Assembly (NCBI GenBank): GCA_027066935.1
Contig: JAMOMX010000249.1
Location: forward strand, 1 to 10,746
Reading direction: 5' to 3'
Length of the DNA: 10,746 bases
Source: Sulfurimonas sp.
GTDB lineage: Bacteria > Campylobacterota > Campylobacteria > Campylobacterales > Sulfurimonadaceae
Shown: positions 1-6,651 of the stretch, in pieces
How positions within the stretch are numbered: position 1 is the stretch's first letter
How the letters are laid out: every line of letters starts with the position of its first letter
Made by a program: the position numbers and the translations under genes
The notes under the pieces: model-generated
What the model was told of the DNA's origin: nothing
Databases searched by the model: none
The model's input: only the letters and a program-made list of their open reading frames with translations

Positions 1-505
1 AACCTTAGTTGGTGGTAAACTAGGTATAGATGCTACTGTAATACAAAAGATAGAAGCTCCAAATTTATTAGGTGATGTAAAATTGCTTAAAGAAGTAAAA
101 GAATTAATTCCTGATGCAGTAAACCTGCATCAATATATGAGACGAACTAAAAATCCAATTACAGTTATTAGTGTAAATAAAACTAAAAAAGTAAAAGAAT
201 ATTTTGATGCTTTAATAAACCTTAGCCCAAATATTCGCATAGTTGTATTTATAGATGAAAAAAATAACGATGTCAATAACTCATATATGAGTATTTGGCG
301 CGTAACTAACAATATTGATGCCCTAAGAGATATATTTATCTCAGGTTTAATGGTTGGTATAGATGGTACTAATAAAAATTTACTAGATGGGTTCGAGCGT
401 GAATGGCCAGATGATGTAGATTGTACTTTAAGTGTTATAGAGAGCCTAAAATCAAAAAAATTGTGGGATTTAGATGATGATATTTACAAAAAATACCAAT
501 TGTAG
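1..505 (+). CDS. ubiD: UbiD-family decarboxylase, C-terminal part (probably menaquinone biosynthesis)
   Basis: This is the last roughly 167 codons of a gene that begins before the window; the reading frame is open from base 2 and ends at TAG 503-505. The visible part opens with GGKLGIDAT, a signature of the UbiD C-terminal region, and later has GIDGTNKN and FEREWPDD, also typical of the family. UbiD enzymes are soluble non-oxidative decarboxylases that use prenylated FMN. In Campylobacterota a long UbiD paralogue is usually assigned to menaquinone synthesis by the futalosine route. That assignment is inferred here, because the prenyl-FMN and active-site residues lie upstream of the window. 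The TTG at 83 is an internal leucine codon and not a start. ychF follows after 114 nt on the same strand, and read-through into it is possible because I see no strong terminator between them. Confidence 0.85.
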   Translation, partial: TLVGGKLGIDATVIQKIEAPNLLGDVKLLKEVKELIPDAVNLHQYMRRTKNPITVISVNKTKKVKEYFDALINLSPNIRIVVFIDEKNNDVNNSYMSIWRVTNNIDALRDIFISGLMVGIDGTNKNLLDGFEREWPDDVDCTLSVIESLKSKKLWDLDDDIYKKYQL

Positions 506-539
506 ATTATAAACCCCTGAAATGTTGACAAATTTCAAC

Positions 540-558
540 TATAAATAGTTTATTTATA
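540..558. repeat. AT-rich perfect inverted repeat upstream of ychF
   Basis: TATAAATA (540-547) and TATTTATA (551-558) are exact reverse complements separated by GTT. The dyad lies in the 114-nt gap between the ubiD stop and the ychF start, so it is a candidate operator or part of the ychF promoter region. A TTGACA lies at 525-530, but no good -10 hexamer sits 16-18 nt downstream of it. A TATTAT at 581-586 is a better-placed -10 for ychF. The repeat is seen directly, but its function is unknown and AT-only palindromes arise easily by chance in A/T-rich DNA. Confidence 0.4.
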
Positions 559-619
559 AAAACTCCAAGCAACTTTTAGATATTATTTCACTTTAATAAA
601 ACATAACCAAAGGTCAATC

Positions 620-1720
620 ATGGGTTTAAGTATCGGTCTAGTAGGGCTTCCAAATGTAGGTAAATCAACAACTTTCAATGCACTAACAAAAGCACAAAAT
701 GCAGAAGCGGCAAATTATCCATTTTGTACAATAGAGCCAAATAAAGCTATTGTTCCTGTTCCAGATAAAAGATTAGCGCAACTAGCTAAAATTGTTAATC
801 CTCAAAAGATACAATATTCAACTTTAGATTTTGTAGATATTGCAGGTCTTGTTAAAGGTGCCAGTAAGGGTGAGGGTTTAGGTAATAAATTTTTATCTAA
901 TATTCGTGAAACAGAAGTTATACTTCAAATTGTAAGATGTTTTTTTGATGAAAACATTGTTCATAACGAGGGTAGTATAGATCCACTCCGCGATGTTGAG
1001 ATTATTGAGGGTGAATTAATACTTGCAGATATAGAAGTTTTATCTAACCGTATAGATAGGCTTAAAAAGCAAGCTAAAGCCGATAAAAGTGCAAAAGCTG
1101 CCCTAGAGATGGCAGAAGAACTAATAGAGTTCTTAGCAGATGGAAACTTAGCTCGTAATTTTGATAAAGTAGATACAGATGTATATCGTCAGCTTAACAA
1201 TGAAGTTAGATTTTTGACTCAAAAAGAGATTATGTATGGTGCAAATACTGATGAAGATGGACTACTTGAAGATAACAAATATGTAATTGCCTTAAAGCAA
1301 CATGCTAAAGACAATAACTGTGAGCTTATAAAACTATGTGCAAAAATAGAAGAGGAACTAATTGGTCTTGATGATGATGAAGCCCAAGAGTTCTTAAGTG
1401 ATTTAGGTGTAGAAGAGTCTGGATTAGAGCAAATAATTCATAAAGGTTTTGATAAGCTTGGTCTTATGAGTTATTTTACAGCTGGGGTTAAAGAGGTTCG
1501 CGCATGGACCATTCGTAAAAATTCAACAGCTCCAAAAGCGGCAGCTGCTATTCATAATGATTTTGAAAAAGGTTTTATCCGTGCAGAAGTTATCTCTTAT
1601 GATGACTACATAGAGTGTGGTGGTGAGAACAAAGCTAAAGAAGCTGGTAAAATGCGTTTAGAAGGTAAAGAGTATATAGTTCAAGATGGTGATGTAATGC
1701 ACTTTAGATTTAATATTTAA
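620..1720 (+). CDS. ychF: Redox-regulated ATPase YchF (Obg-family, OLA1-like)
   Basis: This encodes a 366-residue protein, the usual YchF length. YchF is a translation-factor-class P-loop NTPase of the Obg group that binds ribosomes and prefers ATP to GTP. In order, the sequence shows the Walker A GLPNVGKST (residues 9-17), the YchF switch-I signature NYPFCTIEPN (32-41) and the DIAGLVKGASKGEGLGNKFL block (73-92). A coiled-coil-like insert spans roughly 125-200. N209-TDE212 occupies the position of the NxxE motif that replaces the GTP-specific NKxD of ordinary GTPases. A C-terminal TGS domain runs from about 281 to 364. The start is supported by AAAGG at 609-613, six nt before ATG. Its TAA (1718-1720) interlocks with the stop codon of the convergent minus-strand gene, so any terminator must lie inside that gene; a hairpin at 1747-1770 is well placed. 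Confidence 0.97.
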   Translation: MGLSIGLVGLPNVGKSTTFNALTKAQNAEAANYPFCTIEPNKAIVPVPDKRLAQLAKIVNPQKIQYSTLDFVDIAGLVKGASKGEGLGNKFLSNIRETEVILQIVRCFFDENIVHNEGSIDPLRDVEIIEGELILADIEVLSNRIDRLKKQAKADKSAKAALEMAEELIEFLADGNLARNFDKVDTDVYRQLNNEVRFLTQKEIMYGANTDEDGLLEDNKYVIALKQHAKDNNCELIKLCAKIEEELIGLDDDEAQEFLSDLGVEESGLEQIIHKGFDKLGLMSYFTAGVKEVRAWTIRKNSTAPKAAAAIHNDFEKGFIRAEVISYDDYIECGGENKAKEAGKMRLEGKEYIVQDGDVMHFRFNI

Positions 1721-2481
1721 GATAGCTTTTTCATAGAATCTATCATATTATTGCGTAGCTTCGCAATAATTTCATCAAATTCATATAAACCTTTTTTTTC
1801 TAGTTCATTTATTTCATAATCATAATCTTCAATTTTTAATAAAATACTATTTTCTTCGTTTGAGTTATTAGTTAGCTTTTCCATCAATTCTTTTATTTTA
1901 TTATTTGTATTATTTATCTTTATATTTTTACATTCTTGTGCTATTTGCACCCTGTTTTTTAACTGAGAAAATTTATGTATGCTATTGGAGTCTTTATTTT
2001 CATTAAATTTACTTTGAAGAACTTTTTCTATAAATATTTGTTTATTTTTTGTAAGTGATGATTTCTCTAAATATTCTAAAAATGTATCAACTATTTTACT
2101 AAATATAATTCTACTAAACTTATCAAAATAACTATTAGTTATAGAGTATATAAATTGAATTTCATCAATTTGATTTACAATTAAAATCGCATCTTTTTTT
2201 GGATAGATTAAAGTATCATCACAAAAATTTAACCACTCGCCTACTATTTCATTATAGATAGCTTTTTTTATTTTTTTAAAATTAATCTCTTTTATATCTT
2301 TGATATATAAAAAATTAATTTCATTTTTTAAAGTATCATGAACTAGAGTATCAGCTATCATCTCAATCACTTCTGCTCTATCTATATTTGATGATACATT
2401 CAATACATCCCACTCAAATAATTCAACATCGCTGAATAGTTTATTTATATAGTTTTCTTTTTCCTCTTGAGTGCCAAACAT
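1717..2481 (-). CDS. Hypothetical protein, 254 aa, coupled to psd
   Basis: I do not recognise this protein. It is soluble in appearance, with no signal peptide or convincing membrane segment, and is rich in Lys, Glu, Asn and Ile. A hydrophobic strand-like stretch with acidic residues after it (DAILIVNQIDEI, 97-108) looks faintly like a Walker B element, but there is no Walker A, so I do not call it an NTPase. Residues from about 185 to the end are charged and predicted by eye to be helical or coiled-coil. The start ATG is one nt after the psd stop (TAA-C-ATG) with no clear Shine-Dalgarno, which suggests translational reinitiation and makes it the last gene of the thiL-truD-psd operon. Its stop interlocks with that of ychF. 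Base composition is extreme: lines 1801-1860 and 2041-2100 have 10 and 11 G/C of 60. That fits weak constraint or recent origin but does not prove transfer. Confidence 0.75.
   Translation of the reverse strand: MFGTQEEKENYINKLFSDVELFEWDVLNVSSNIDRAEVIEMIADTLVHDTLKNEINFLYIKDIKEINFKKIKKAIYNEIVGEWLNFCDDTLIYPKKDAILIVNQIDEIQFIYSITNSYFDKFSRIIFSKIVDTFLEYLEKSSLTKNKQIFIEKVLQSKFNENKDSNSIHKFSQLKNRVQIAQECKNIKINNTNNKIKELMEKLTNNSNEENSILLKIEDYDYEINELEKKGLYEFDEIIAKLRNNMIDSMKKLS
1747..1773 (+). terminator. Candidate ychF terminator inside the convergent coding region
   Basis: ATTATTGCG (1747-1755) and CGCAATAAT (1762-1770) form a perfect 9-bp stem with a 6-nt loop. It begins 27 nt after the ychF stop and is followed by a short T run (1770-1772). 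The closing GCG/CGC pairs next to the loop make it stable for such A/T-rich DNA. The hairpin lies wholly within codons of the minus-strand hypothetical gene (encoding IIAKLRNN). The U-tract is weak, so efficiency is uncertain. Confidence 0.4.
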
Positions 2482-2482
2482 G

Positions 2483-3304
2483 TTATTTTAATATTTTTGC
2501 TACAGTTTGAGCATATTTAACATGATCATTCATAGTTATCTTTAACTCAAGCATATCTTTTTGTGCCAATATTATTATAGTAGATCCCATCTCAAAACAT
2601 CCAAAATCATCACCTTTTTTTAGAGATAAACTTTCATATTCGTAAACGCTCGATTTTTGAGCATCTGCATTTGTTTTTATACGAGGCTCAAAACTAACTT
2701 GCATTACACCTACATTTAATGCACTCACAAGCACCATAAAAAATATCTTTTTTGATTGAGTCTCACACATAATAACTACACGCTCATTTTCAATAAAAAG
2801 ATTTATTCGTTTTTTTAATGATGGAATGTTTACAGGATAAAACTTACCAGGAATATGCACAACTTTTAAAATTTTAGCATTAGTTGGCATATGATAACGA
2901 TGATAATCTTTTGGAGATAAGTAATGGTTTATAAATTTTCCATCATGTATAATATTTTTTTCCTCTTGTGTGAAATCATTGCCGATAAAATCATCACATT
3001 TATACCGCATACCTTTTATTTGAAGAGCATAATCTTTATCTAGATCACCACACTCTGATATCCAAGAGTCACAAGGGGAAATAAAATCCTCTTCATTTAA
3101 AGAAAATTTTCTATCATGCTTTAACTTTCTAGTAAATAACGAATTTAAAGTTTTATAAGAACTAGGAAAATCAAACTCCCTCATATCTAATCCCATTAAT
3201 CTTATATAGGTTTTATTAAGAAAAGTTTGAAATTTTTTTGGAAACTCTTTGTTTGCAAACTTTCCAAATATTTGTGAAATTGCTGAAGTTATATGTCTAC
3301 TCAT
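2483..3304 (-). CDS. psd: Phosphatidylserine decarboxylase proenzyme
   Basis: This enzyme converts phosphatidylserine to phosphatidylethanolamine at the inner membrane, using a pyruvoyl group made by self-cleavage. The 273-residue product carries the family landmarks: LNSLFTRKL near 53-61, the catalytic Asp in SPCD (D79), YHRYHMP with H135 and H138, and HIPGKFYPVN (150-159). The cleavage site GST has G240-S241, so S241 should become the pyruvoyl of the short alpha chain. The Asp-His-Ser triad is therefore complete and the protein should be active. Length fits the membrane-associated bacterial type I form. The start is preceded by AAGGA overlapping the truD stop, about ten nt from ATG. It sits third in the thiL-truD-psd-hypothetical operon, 13 nt after truD and one nt before the hypothetical gene. 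Confidence 0.95.
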   Translation of the reverse strand: MSRHITSAISQIFGKFANKEFPKKFQTFLNKTYIRLMGLDMREFDFPSSYKTLNSLFTRKLKHDRKFSLNEEDFISPCDSWISECGDLDKDYALQIKGMRYKCDDFIGNDFTQEEKNIIHDGKFINHYLSPKDYHRYHMPTNAKILKVVHIPGKFYPVNIPSLKKRINLFIENERVVIMCETQSKKIFFMVLVSALNVGVMQVSFEPRIKTNADAQKSSVYEYESLSLKKGDDFGCFEMGSTIIILAQKDMLELKITMNDHVKYAQTVAKILK

Positions 3305-3317
3305 CTATTATATTTCC

Positions 3318-4391
3318 TTAATTTATCTTTCTTTTAGCTATCTCTTCAATAAGAACAGTTGCATAAGAACCTTTTGGCAATGTAAAATTTAACTCGTACT
3401 GAGCCTCTACTTGGTTAAACCTTCCCTCTACATCAAGAAGATATACCCAAGCATATCTTCTTGTTCCATCGGCATTTATCTCATCATCATAATCTTTTTC
3501 TATCTCTCTTGATATATCTGTAGCTAACCTTGCTTTTGTTCCACATAAAAGACCCGTAATTGAGATATCTCTATTATTAAAACGCTCAAAATCATGTTGT
3601 GTTCCATCAAAATCGAAGAGTCTTCCATGTGGATAATGCTCCATAATATCACCACTTATCAATTTAAATGGATGTTTTTGATTTTTTAATTTATCTAACT
3701 CACTTTTTGGTATATTTAAAAGTGATTCTAACTCTTCACTTTTAAAATTATTGATGAGAGTGTTTATTTCCAATCTTCTACTAAGCCACAAATTAAATAG
3801 ATGACTTTGATAAGAATTTATTAATAATTTTTTTATTTTAGGGTTACGCTCTTTTTTATCACCTTTAGCAATTTTTTCGCCATCTATATGGTTGTCTCCA
3901 TCACGACCAAATCTTTGATATCCAAAAAAATTAGGCATACCGTTTTTATCAATACTCTTTAATGCTTCATCAATCTTGGACGCAGCTGTTGGATTAACTT
4001 TTTTTAATTTTATATAAAATCGATTGCCCACTAGATGCCCTATGCGAATTTTATTATTATGATATGTACGAGAGAGTATCTTTACATTTTCTAGGTTAAA
4101 ATTTTCTAACGATTCTTCATGCTTTTTATGAAGTGAAATATATTGTTTTGTCATTGCATGTTTATCTTTTAAACCTGCATAACCTATCTCTTTGTTTTTT
4201 ATGCCAAGATATTTAGCTATTGCACTTACTAACTCCAATGTAGAAAGATTTTTCTTTCTAATAAAAAGTATAAGGTGTTCACCCTCCCCGCTAAATTCAT
4301 AAAGAGGGATCTCTTCAACAACAAAATCTCTAGCACTTTGTTTAAAGTGAAAATCTATACTTGAGTGGTTTAATGAGTAAAATCTATCCAT
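3318..4391 (-). CDS. truD: tRNA pseudouridine(13) synthase TruD
   Basis: TruD isomerises U13 of certain tRNAs to pseudouridine in the cytoplasm. The 357-residue protein shows the TruD catalytic motif GYAGLKDKHA (70-79) with nucleophile D76. It also shows NFFGYQRFG (154-162), the conserved helix SYQSHLFNLWLSRRL (193-207), and the C-terminal FTLPKGSYATVLIEE (336-350) typical of the family. The N-terminal ARDFVVEEIPLYEFSGEGEH (20-39) is likewise characteristic. All expected blocks are present, so it should be functional. An AGGAT overlapping the thiL TAG stop lies a few nt before ATG 4391, which supports this start. It is second in the operon, 8 nt after thiL and 13 nt before psd. The genes share no pathway, so the operon is probably a housekeeping transcription unit. 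Confidence 0.96.
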   Translation of the reverse strand: MDRFYSLNHSSIDFHFKQSARDFVVEEIPLYEFSGEGEHLILFIRKKNLSTLELVSAIAKYLGIKNKEIGYAGLKDKHAMTKQYISLHKKHEESLENFNLENVKILSRTYHNNKIRIGHLVGNRFYIKLKKVNPTAASKIDEALKSIDKNGMPNFFGYQRFGRDGDNHIDGEKIAKGDKKERNPKIKKLLINSYQSHLFNLWLSRRLEINTLINNFKSEELESLLNIPKSELDKLKNQKHPFKLISGDIMEHYPHGRLFDFDGTQHDFERFNNRDISITGLLCGTKARLATDISREIEKDYDDEINADGTRRYAWVYLLDVEGRFNQVEAQYELNFTLPKGSYATVLIEEIAKRKIN

Positions 4392-4399
4392 TTATTATC

Positions 4400-5248
4400 C
4401 TAAAAATGATGTGCTTTACATCTGTTAATATATTTATTTCGTTTGGCAGTTCCAAATATTGTTAAATTTGTTCTGCTTTGCTTTGCTCTTCTTATTATTG
4501 TTTTTCTATTTCGCTTATTAAATGAGACTAACATCTCATATTCTTCGCCACTACATCCTATTTTTTTAGGTATAGATTCAAAAAAATCAATGCCAATTTT
4601 ATTTATTAATAACAGTTTATCTAAATCACTAAATAACCCATCTGAAATATCCATACCAGAGCTTAAGTACCTAGTGCTATTTAATATAAATTTGTCTCTT
4701 AATTTTATATCTATAAACTTTGATTTTTTATGGAGCTTTGCACCATTACACAGACCCATCAAATCTTTCTTACTTTGCCCTAGCTTACCAGTATATGCAA
4801 ACAAATCATTTAAATGAACACCTTTTCTATAGAGTGGTTTTAAAGTTTTTGAAATAATAGTTATAGTTATATCGAGTTTAGTGTTACTTATTGTATCTCC
4901 ACCAATTATTAAGATATTGTATTTTTTTGCAATATCTTTAAAACCATTAGCTAATTCAACCATCTCTTGTTTGGTAATAGTTTTTGGCATAGCTACACTT
5001 AATAATGCATAGATAGGTTTTGCATTCATCGCTATAGCGTCTGAAATATTCGAGAGCATCGCTTTCTTCGCAATTTCATAATGATTCATCCACTTAGTTT
5101 TAAAGTGAACATTTTCAAAAAATGCATCTTTTGAATATACTACTCCATCTATAAAAGCACCATCGTCACCTATTTTTTTATCGTTAAATTGCGCTATAAA
5201 ATAATCTTCTAAATTCAAATTAATTTCTTTTAAGTAAATATTAACCAT
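4400..5248 (-). CDS. thiL: Thiamine-monophosphate kinase
   Basis: ThiL phosphorylates thiamine monophosphate to thiamine diphosphate, the last step of cofactor synthesis. From ATG 5248 the protein has 282 residues, a little shorter than the roughly 320 of many ThiL proteins. Visible family blocks are the Mg-ATP motif IGDDGAF (26-32), SNISDAIAMNAKP (66-78), GGDT (116-119), SGMDISDGLFSDL (197-209) and SGEEYEML (233-240), a variant of the usual SGEDYELL. An in-frame GTG at 5275 would add nine residues. I prefer ATG because the best minus-strand promoter (extended -10 at 5279-5287) would start transcription near 5272, leaving GTG outside the mRNA. No Shine-Dalgarno precedes either start. It is the first gene of the thiL-truD-psd-hypothetical operon and is divergent from the GGDEF-like gene. 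Confidence 0.93.
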   Translation of the reverse strand: MVNIYLKEINLNLEDYFIAQFNDKKIGDDGAFIDGVVYSKDAFFENVHFKTKWMNHYEIAKKAMLSNISDAIAMNAKPIYALLSVAMPKTITKQEMVELANGFKDIAKKYNILIIGGDTISNTKLDITITIISKTLKPLYRKGVHLNDLFAYTGKLGQSKKDLMGLCNGAKLHKKSKFIDIKLRDKFILNSTRYLSSGMDISDGLFSDLDKLLLINKIGIDFFESIPKKIGCSGEEYEMLVSFNKRNRKTIIRRAKQSRTNLTIFGTAKRNKYINRCKAHHF

Positions 5249-5266
5249 GGTCGATATAAAATGAGA

Positions 5267-5272
5267 TATAAT
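5267..5272 (+). promoter_or_regulatory. Likely -10 box of the GGDEF-like gene
   Basis: An exact TATAAT on the + strand would place transcription initiation near 5279, about 26 nt before ATG 5305, with the Shine-Dalgarno AGGA (5294-5297) in the leader. No recognisable -35 lies upstream, which is normal for sigma-70 promoters in Campylobacterota. The opposing -10 of the thiL operon lies only six nt away. Confidence 0.6.
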
Positions 5273-5278
5273 CACATT

Positions 5279-5287
5279 ATTATAACA
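5279..5287 (-). promoter_or_regulatory. Likely extended -10 promoter of the thiL operon
   Basis: Read on the minus strand this is TGTTATAAT, an exact TGn-TATAAT extended -10. Initiation is expected near 5272, giving a leader of about 24 nt before thiL ATG 5248. It lies face to face with the + strand TATAAT at 5267-5272, so polymerase could occupy only one of the two at a time. Confidence 0.6.
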
Positions 5288-5304
5288 TTAAATAGGAAAA
5301 TTAG

Positions 5305-6510
5305 ATGAAACTATCAATTAAAAAAATATTTAGCAATATCTCTTTGTTTATGACTTTTGCTTTACTTATCGCAACAATAGCAGTTGTATTTACATTTGAA
5401 CAAGGCAATTCGTTTAAAAAGGTTAATATATTAAATACTCAAAAAGAAATTGCATCAGCACTCCATGAGCTCGATAAGAAAGATTTGGAATTAACATTAA
5501 TTCAATTTAATGGCAAGAGCACTCAACTTCGTTATCAAATTGAGAAGCTATATGACCTAAATAAATATGACACAATCGGGAAATATATATTAGGTAATTC
5601 TCAAGATTACTTAGCTCAGTTAGAAAAATTATCTATGTTAGTAAGTGAATTTAATACTAAAGCTTTTAAATACTTTAATTCATCAGATAATGCAGAAATT
5701 AAATTAAAAGAATCTTTAGATGTTTCTTTAGAAAACTTAAATAATCATATTTCAAACATTATTTTTAAAAATATTGAATATGACAATGAAAAGTTTAAAT
5801 TGTTGCAAATTTTAGCAATATCTACTTTTTTTGTTATATTTATACTAACTTTTTGGTATCAAAGACGTTTAAGAAAAATCTATGAAGACATTATCTTTTT
5901 ATACTCTCCAAAAAGTGGAAAAATAACTTATGAGGTACATACTATTGAAGCTGATGCTATATATATAAGGATGAGTAGAAGACCAGGTTTTACGGTAGAT
6001 CAAGCAAGTATTGATCCAATAACTGGAATAAATAATAATAAAGGATTGGAAAATACTTACGCAGAAAAAAAAGGTATGAAAGCTAGTAGCTACACAGCTT
6101 TAACAGTATTAGAAGTAGATGATTTTTCAAAAACGAATAAGGCGTTCCCTCAAGACTTAACACAAAGCATACTTAAAAAAATAGCATATACTATTTCATT
6201 ATATGAACAATCAGCAGATGTAATTGCAAGAAGTGGCTATAATCAATTTACATTAATTTTCTCAAGAGAAACAAAAGAGCAAGCGTTTAAAGAAGTTGAT
6301 GCTATTAGACAAAGTATATCTGAGTTAAAATTTGCAGTACAAAATCAAGCCCCAATTCATGTAACCGTAAGTGGTGGGTTTTATATTAAACAAAAAAATG
6401 TTGCACTTAATAGATCTATAGATGATGCTAAAGCTATTTTAAAATGGGGAAAGACACAAAATAAAAATAAGATTCATCAAAAAAAAGATATGGCTAATCT
6501 TAGTCTTTAA
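5305..6510 (+). CDS. Two-TM membrane protein with degenerate GGDEF domain
   Basis: The 401-residue protein has two hydrophobic helices (about 13-31 and 167-185) enclosing a roughly 135-residue, mostly helical periplasmic sensor-like region. A cytoplasmic linker leads to a GGDEF-like domain (about 235-390). Recognisable landmarks are DPITGINNNKGL (237-248, like DxLTGLxNRxxL), LEVDDFSKTN (269-278), RSGYNQF (309-315), VSGGF (355-359) and a C-terminal ILKWGKTQNKNKI resembling the usual AK-xGRN end. The signature itself is GYNQF rather than GGDEF. The first metal-binding Asp appears to be E270, and the inhibitory-site RxxD is QSAD (302-305). It is therefore unlikely to make cyclic di-GMP and may instead bind a nucleotide or act as a pseudoenzyme sensor. 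Start support is AGGA at 5294-5297. It stands alone, divergent from thiL and 141 nt before the sdh operon. Confidence 0.85.
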   Translation: MKLSIKKIFSNISLFMTFALLIATIAVVFTFEQGNSFKKVNILNTQKEIASALHELDKKDLELTLIQFNGKSTQLRYQIEKLYDLNKYDTIGKYILGNSQDYLAQLEKLSMLVSEFNTKAFKYFNSSDNAEIKLKESLDVSLENLNNHISNIIFKNIEYDNEKFKLLQILAISTFFVIFILTFWYQRRLRKIYEDIIFLYSPKSGKITYEVHTIEADAIYIRMSRRPGFTVDQASIDPITGINNNKGLENTYAEKKGMKASSYTALTVLEVDDFSKTNKAFPQDLTQSILKKIAYTISLYEQSADVIARSGYNQFTLIFSRETKEQAFKEVDAIRQSISELKFAVQNQAPIHVTVSGGFYIKQKNVALNRSIDDAKAILKWGKTQNKNKIHQKKDMANLSL

Positions 6511-6544
6511 TCTATTATTACCATTTTTCAATGTCTCAAATTGT

Positions 6545-6561
6545 AACATCAACAAACATCA
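6545..6561. repeat. Short direct repeat, one helical turn apart, upstream of the sdh operon
   Basis: AACATCA occurs at 6545-6551 and again at 6555-6561, a 10-bp period. It lies about 60-75 nt upstream of the likely sdhA -10 region, where activator sites often lie. The repeat is short and may be chance. Confidence 0.25.
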
Positions 6562-6581
6562 GATAAACAATCCTTTATTTT

Positions 6582-6617
6582 AACCTAGCGCAAAGAAAAA
6601 CACGCTAAAATCAGGTT
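6582..6617. promoter_or_regulatory. Interrupted dyad just upstream of the sdhA -10 region
   Basis: AACC (6582-6585) and TAGCG (6586-6590) are mirrored by CGCTA (6603-6607) and GGTT (6614-6617), giving a 9-bp interrupted stem with a 6-nt bulge and a 12-nt loop. The right arm abuts the likely -10. It could be an operator for the sdh operon or a weak terminator of the preceding gene, since TTTATATTATT follows. I cannot choose between these from sequence alone. Confidence 0.35.
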
Positions 6618-6625
6618 TATATTAT
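6618..6625 (+). promoter_or_regulatory. Possible -10 region of the sdhABE operon
   Basis: TATATTAT contains overlapping TATATT (6618-6623) and TATTAT (6620-6625) hexamers, about 30 nt before sdhA ATG 6652. There is no clear -35. The Shine-Dalgarno AAGGA follows at 6641-6645. A promoter is expected somewhere in this 141-nt gap, but the exact hexamer is uncertain. Confidence 0.4.
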
Positions 6626-6651
6626 TAAATAATTTTAGATAAGGAAAGCTA

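Noticed and set aside
130..312. Minus-strand 60-codon open frame
   Set aside because: It is antisense to the conserved UbiD C-terminus and has no start context.
525..530. Exact TTGACA as a -35 box for ychF
   Set aside because: No acceptable -10 lies 16-18 nt downstream, and -35 boxes are poorly conserved in this phylum; the match is probably chance.
518..539. Small alternative hairpins (TGAAAT/ATTTCA or GTTGA/TCAAC) as a ubiD terminator
   Set aside because: The stems are only 5-6 bp, mostly A/T, mutually exclusive, and have no U-tract after them.
4443..4817. A 124-codon open frame on the + strand
   Set aside because: It lies wholly antisense to thiL, whose motifs are clear; it has no Shine-Dalgarno and its composition is what an A/T-rich reverse complement gives.
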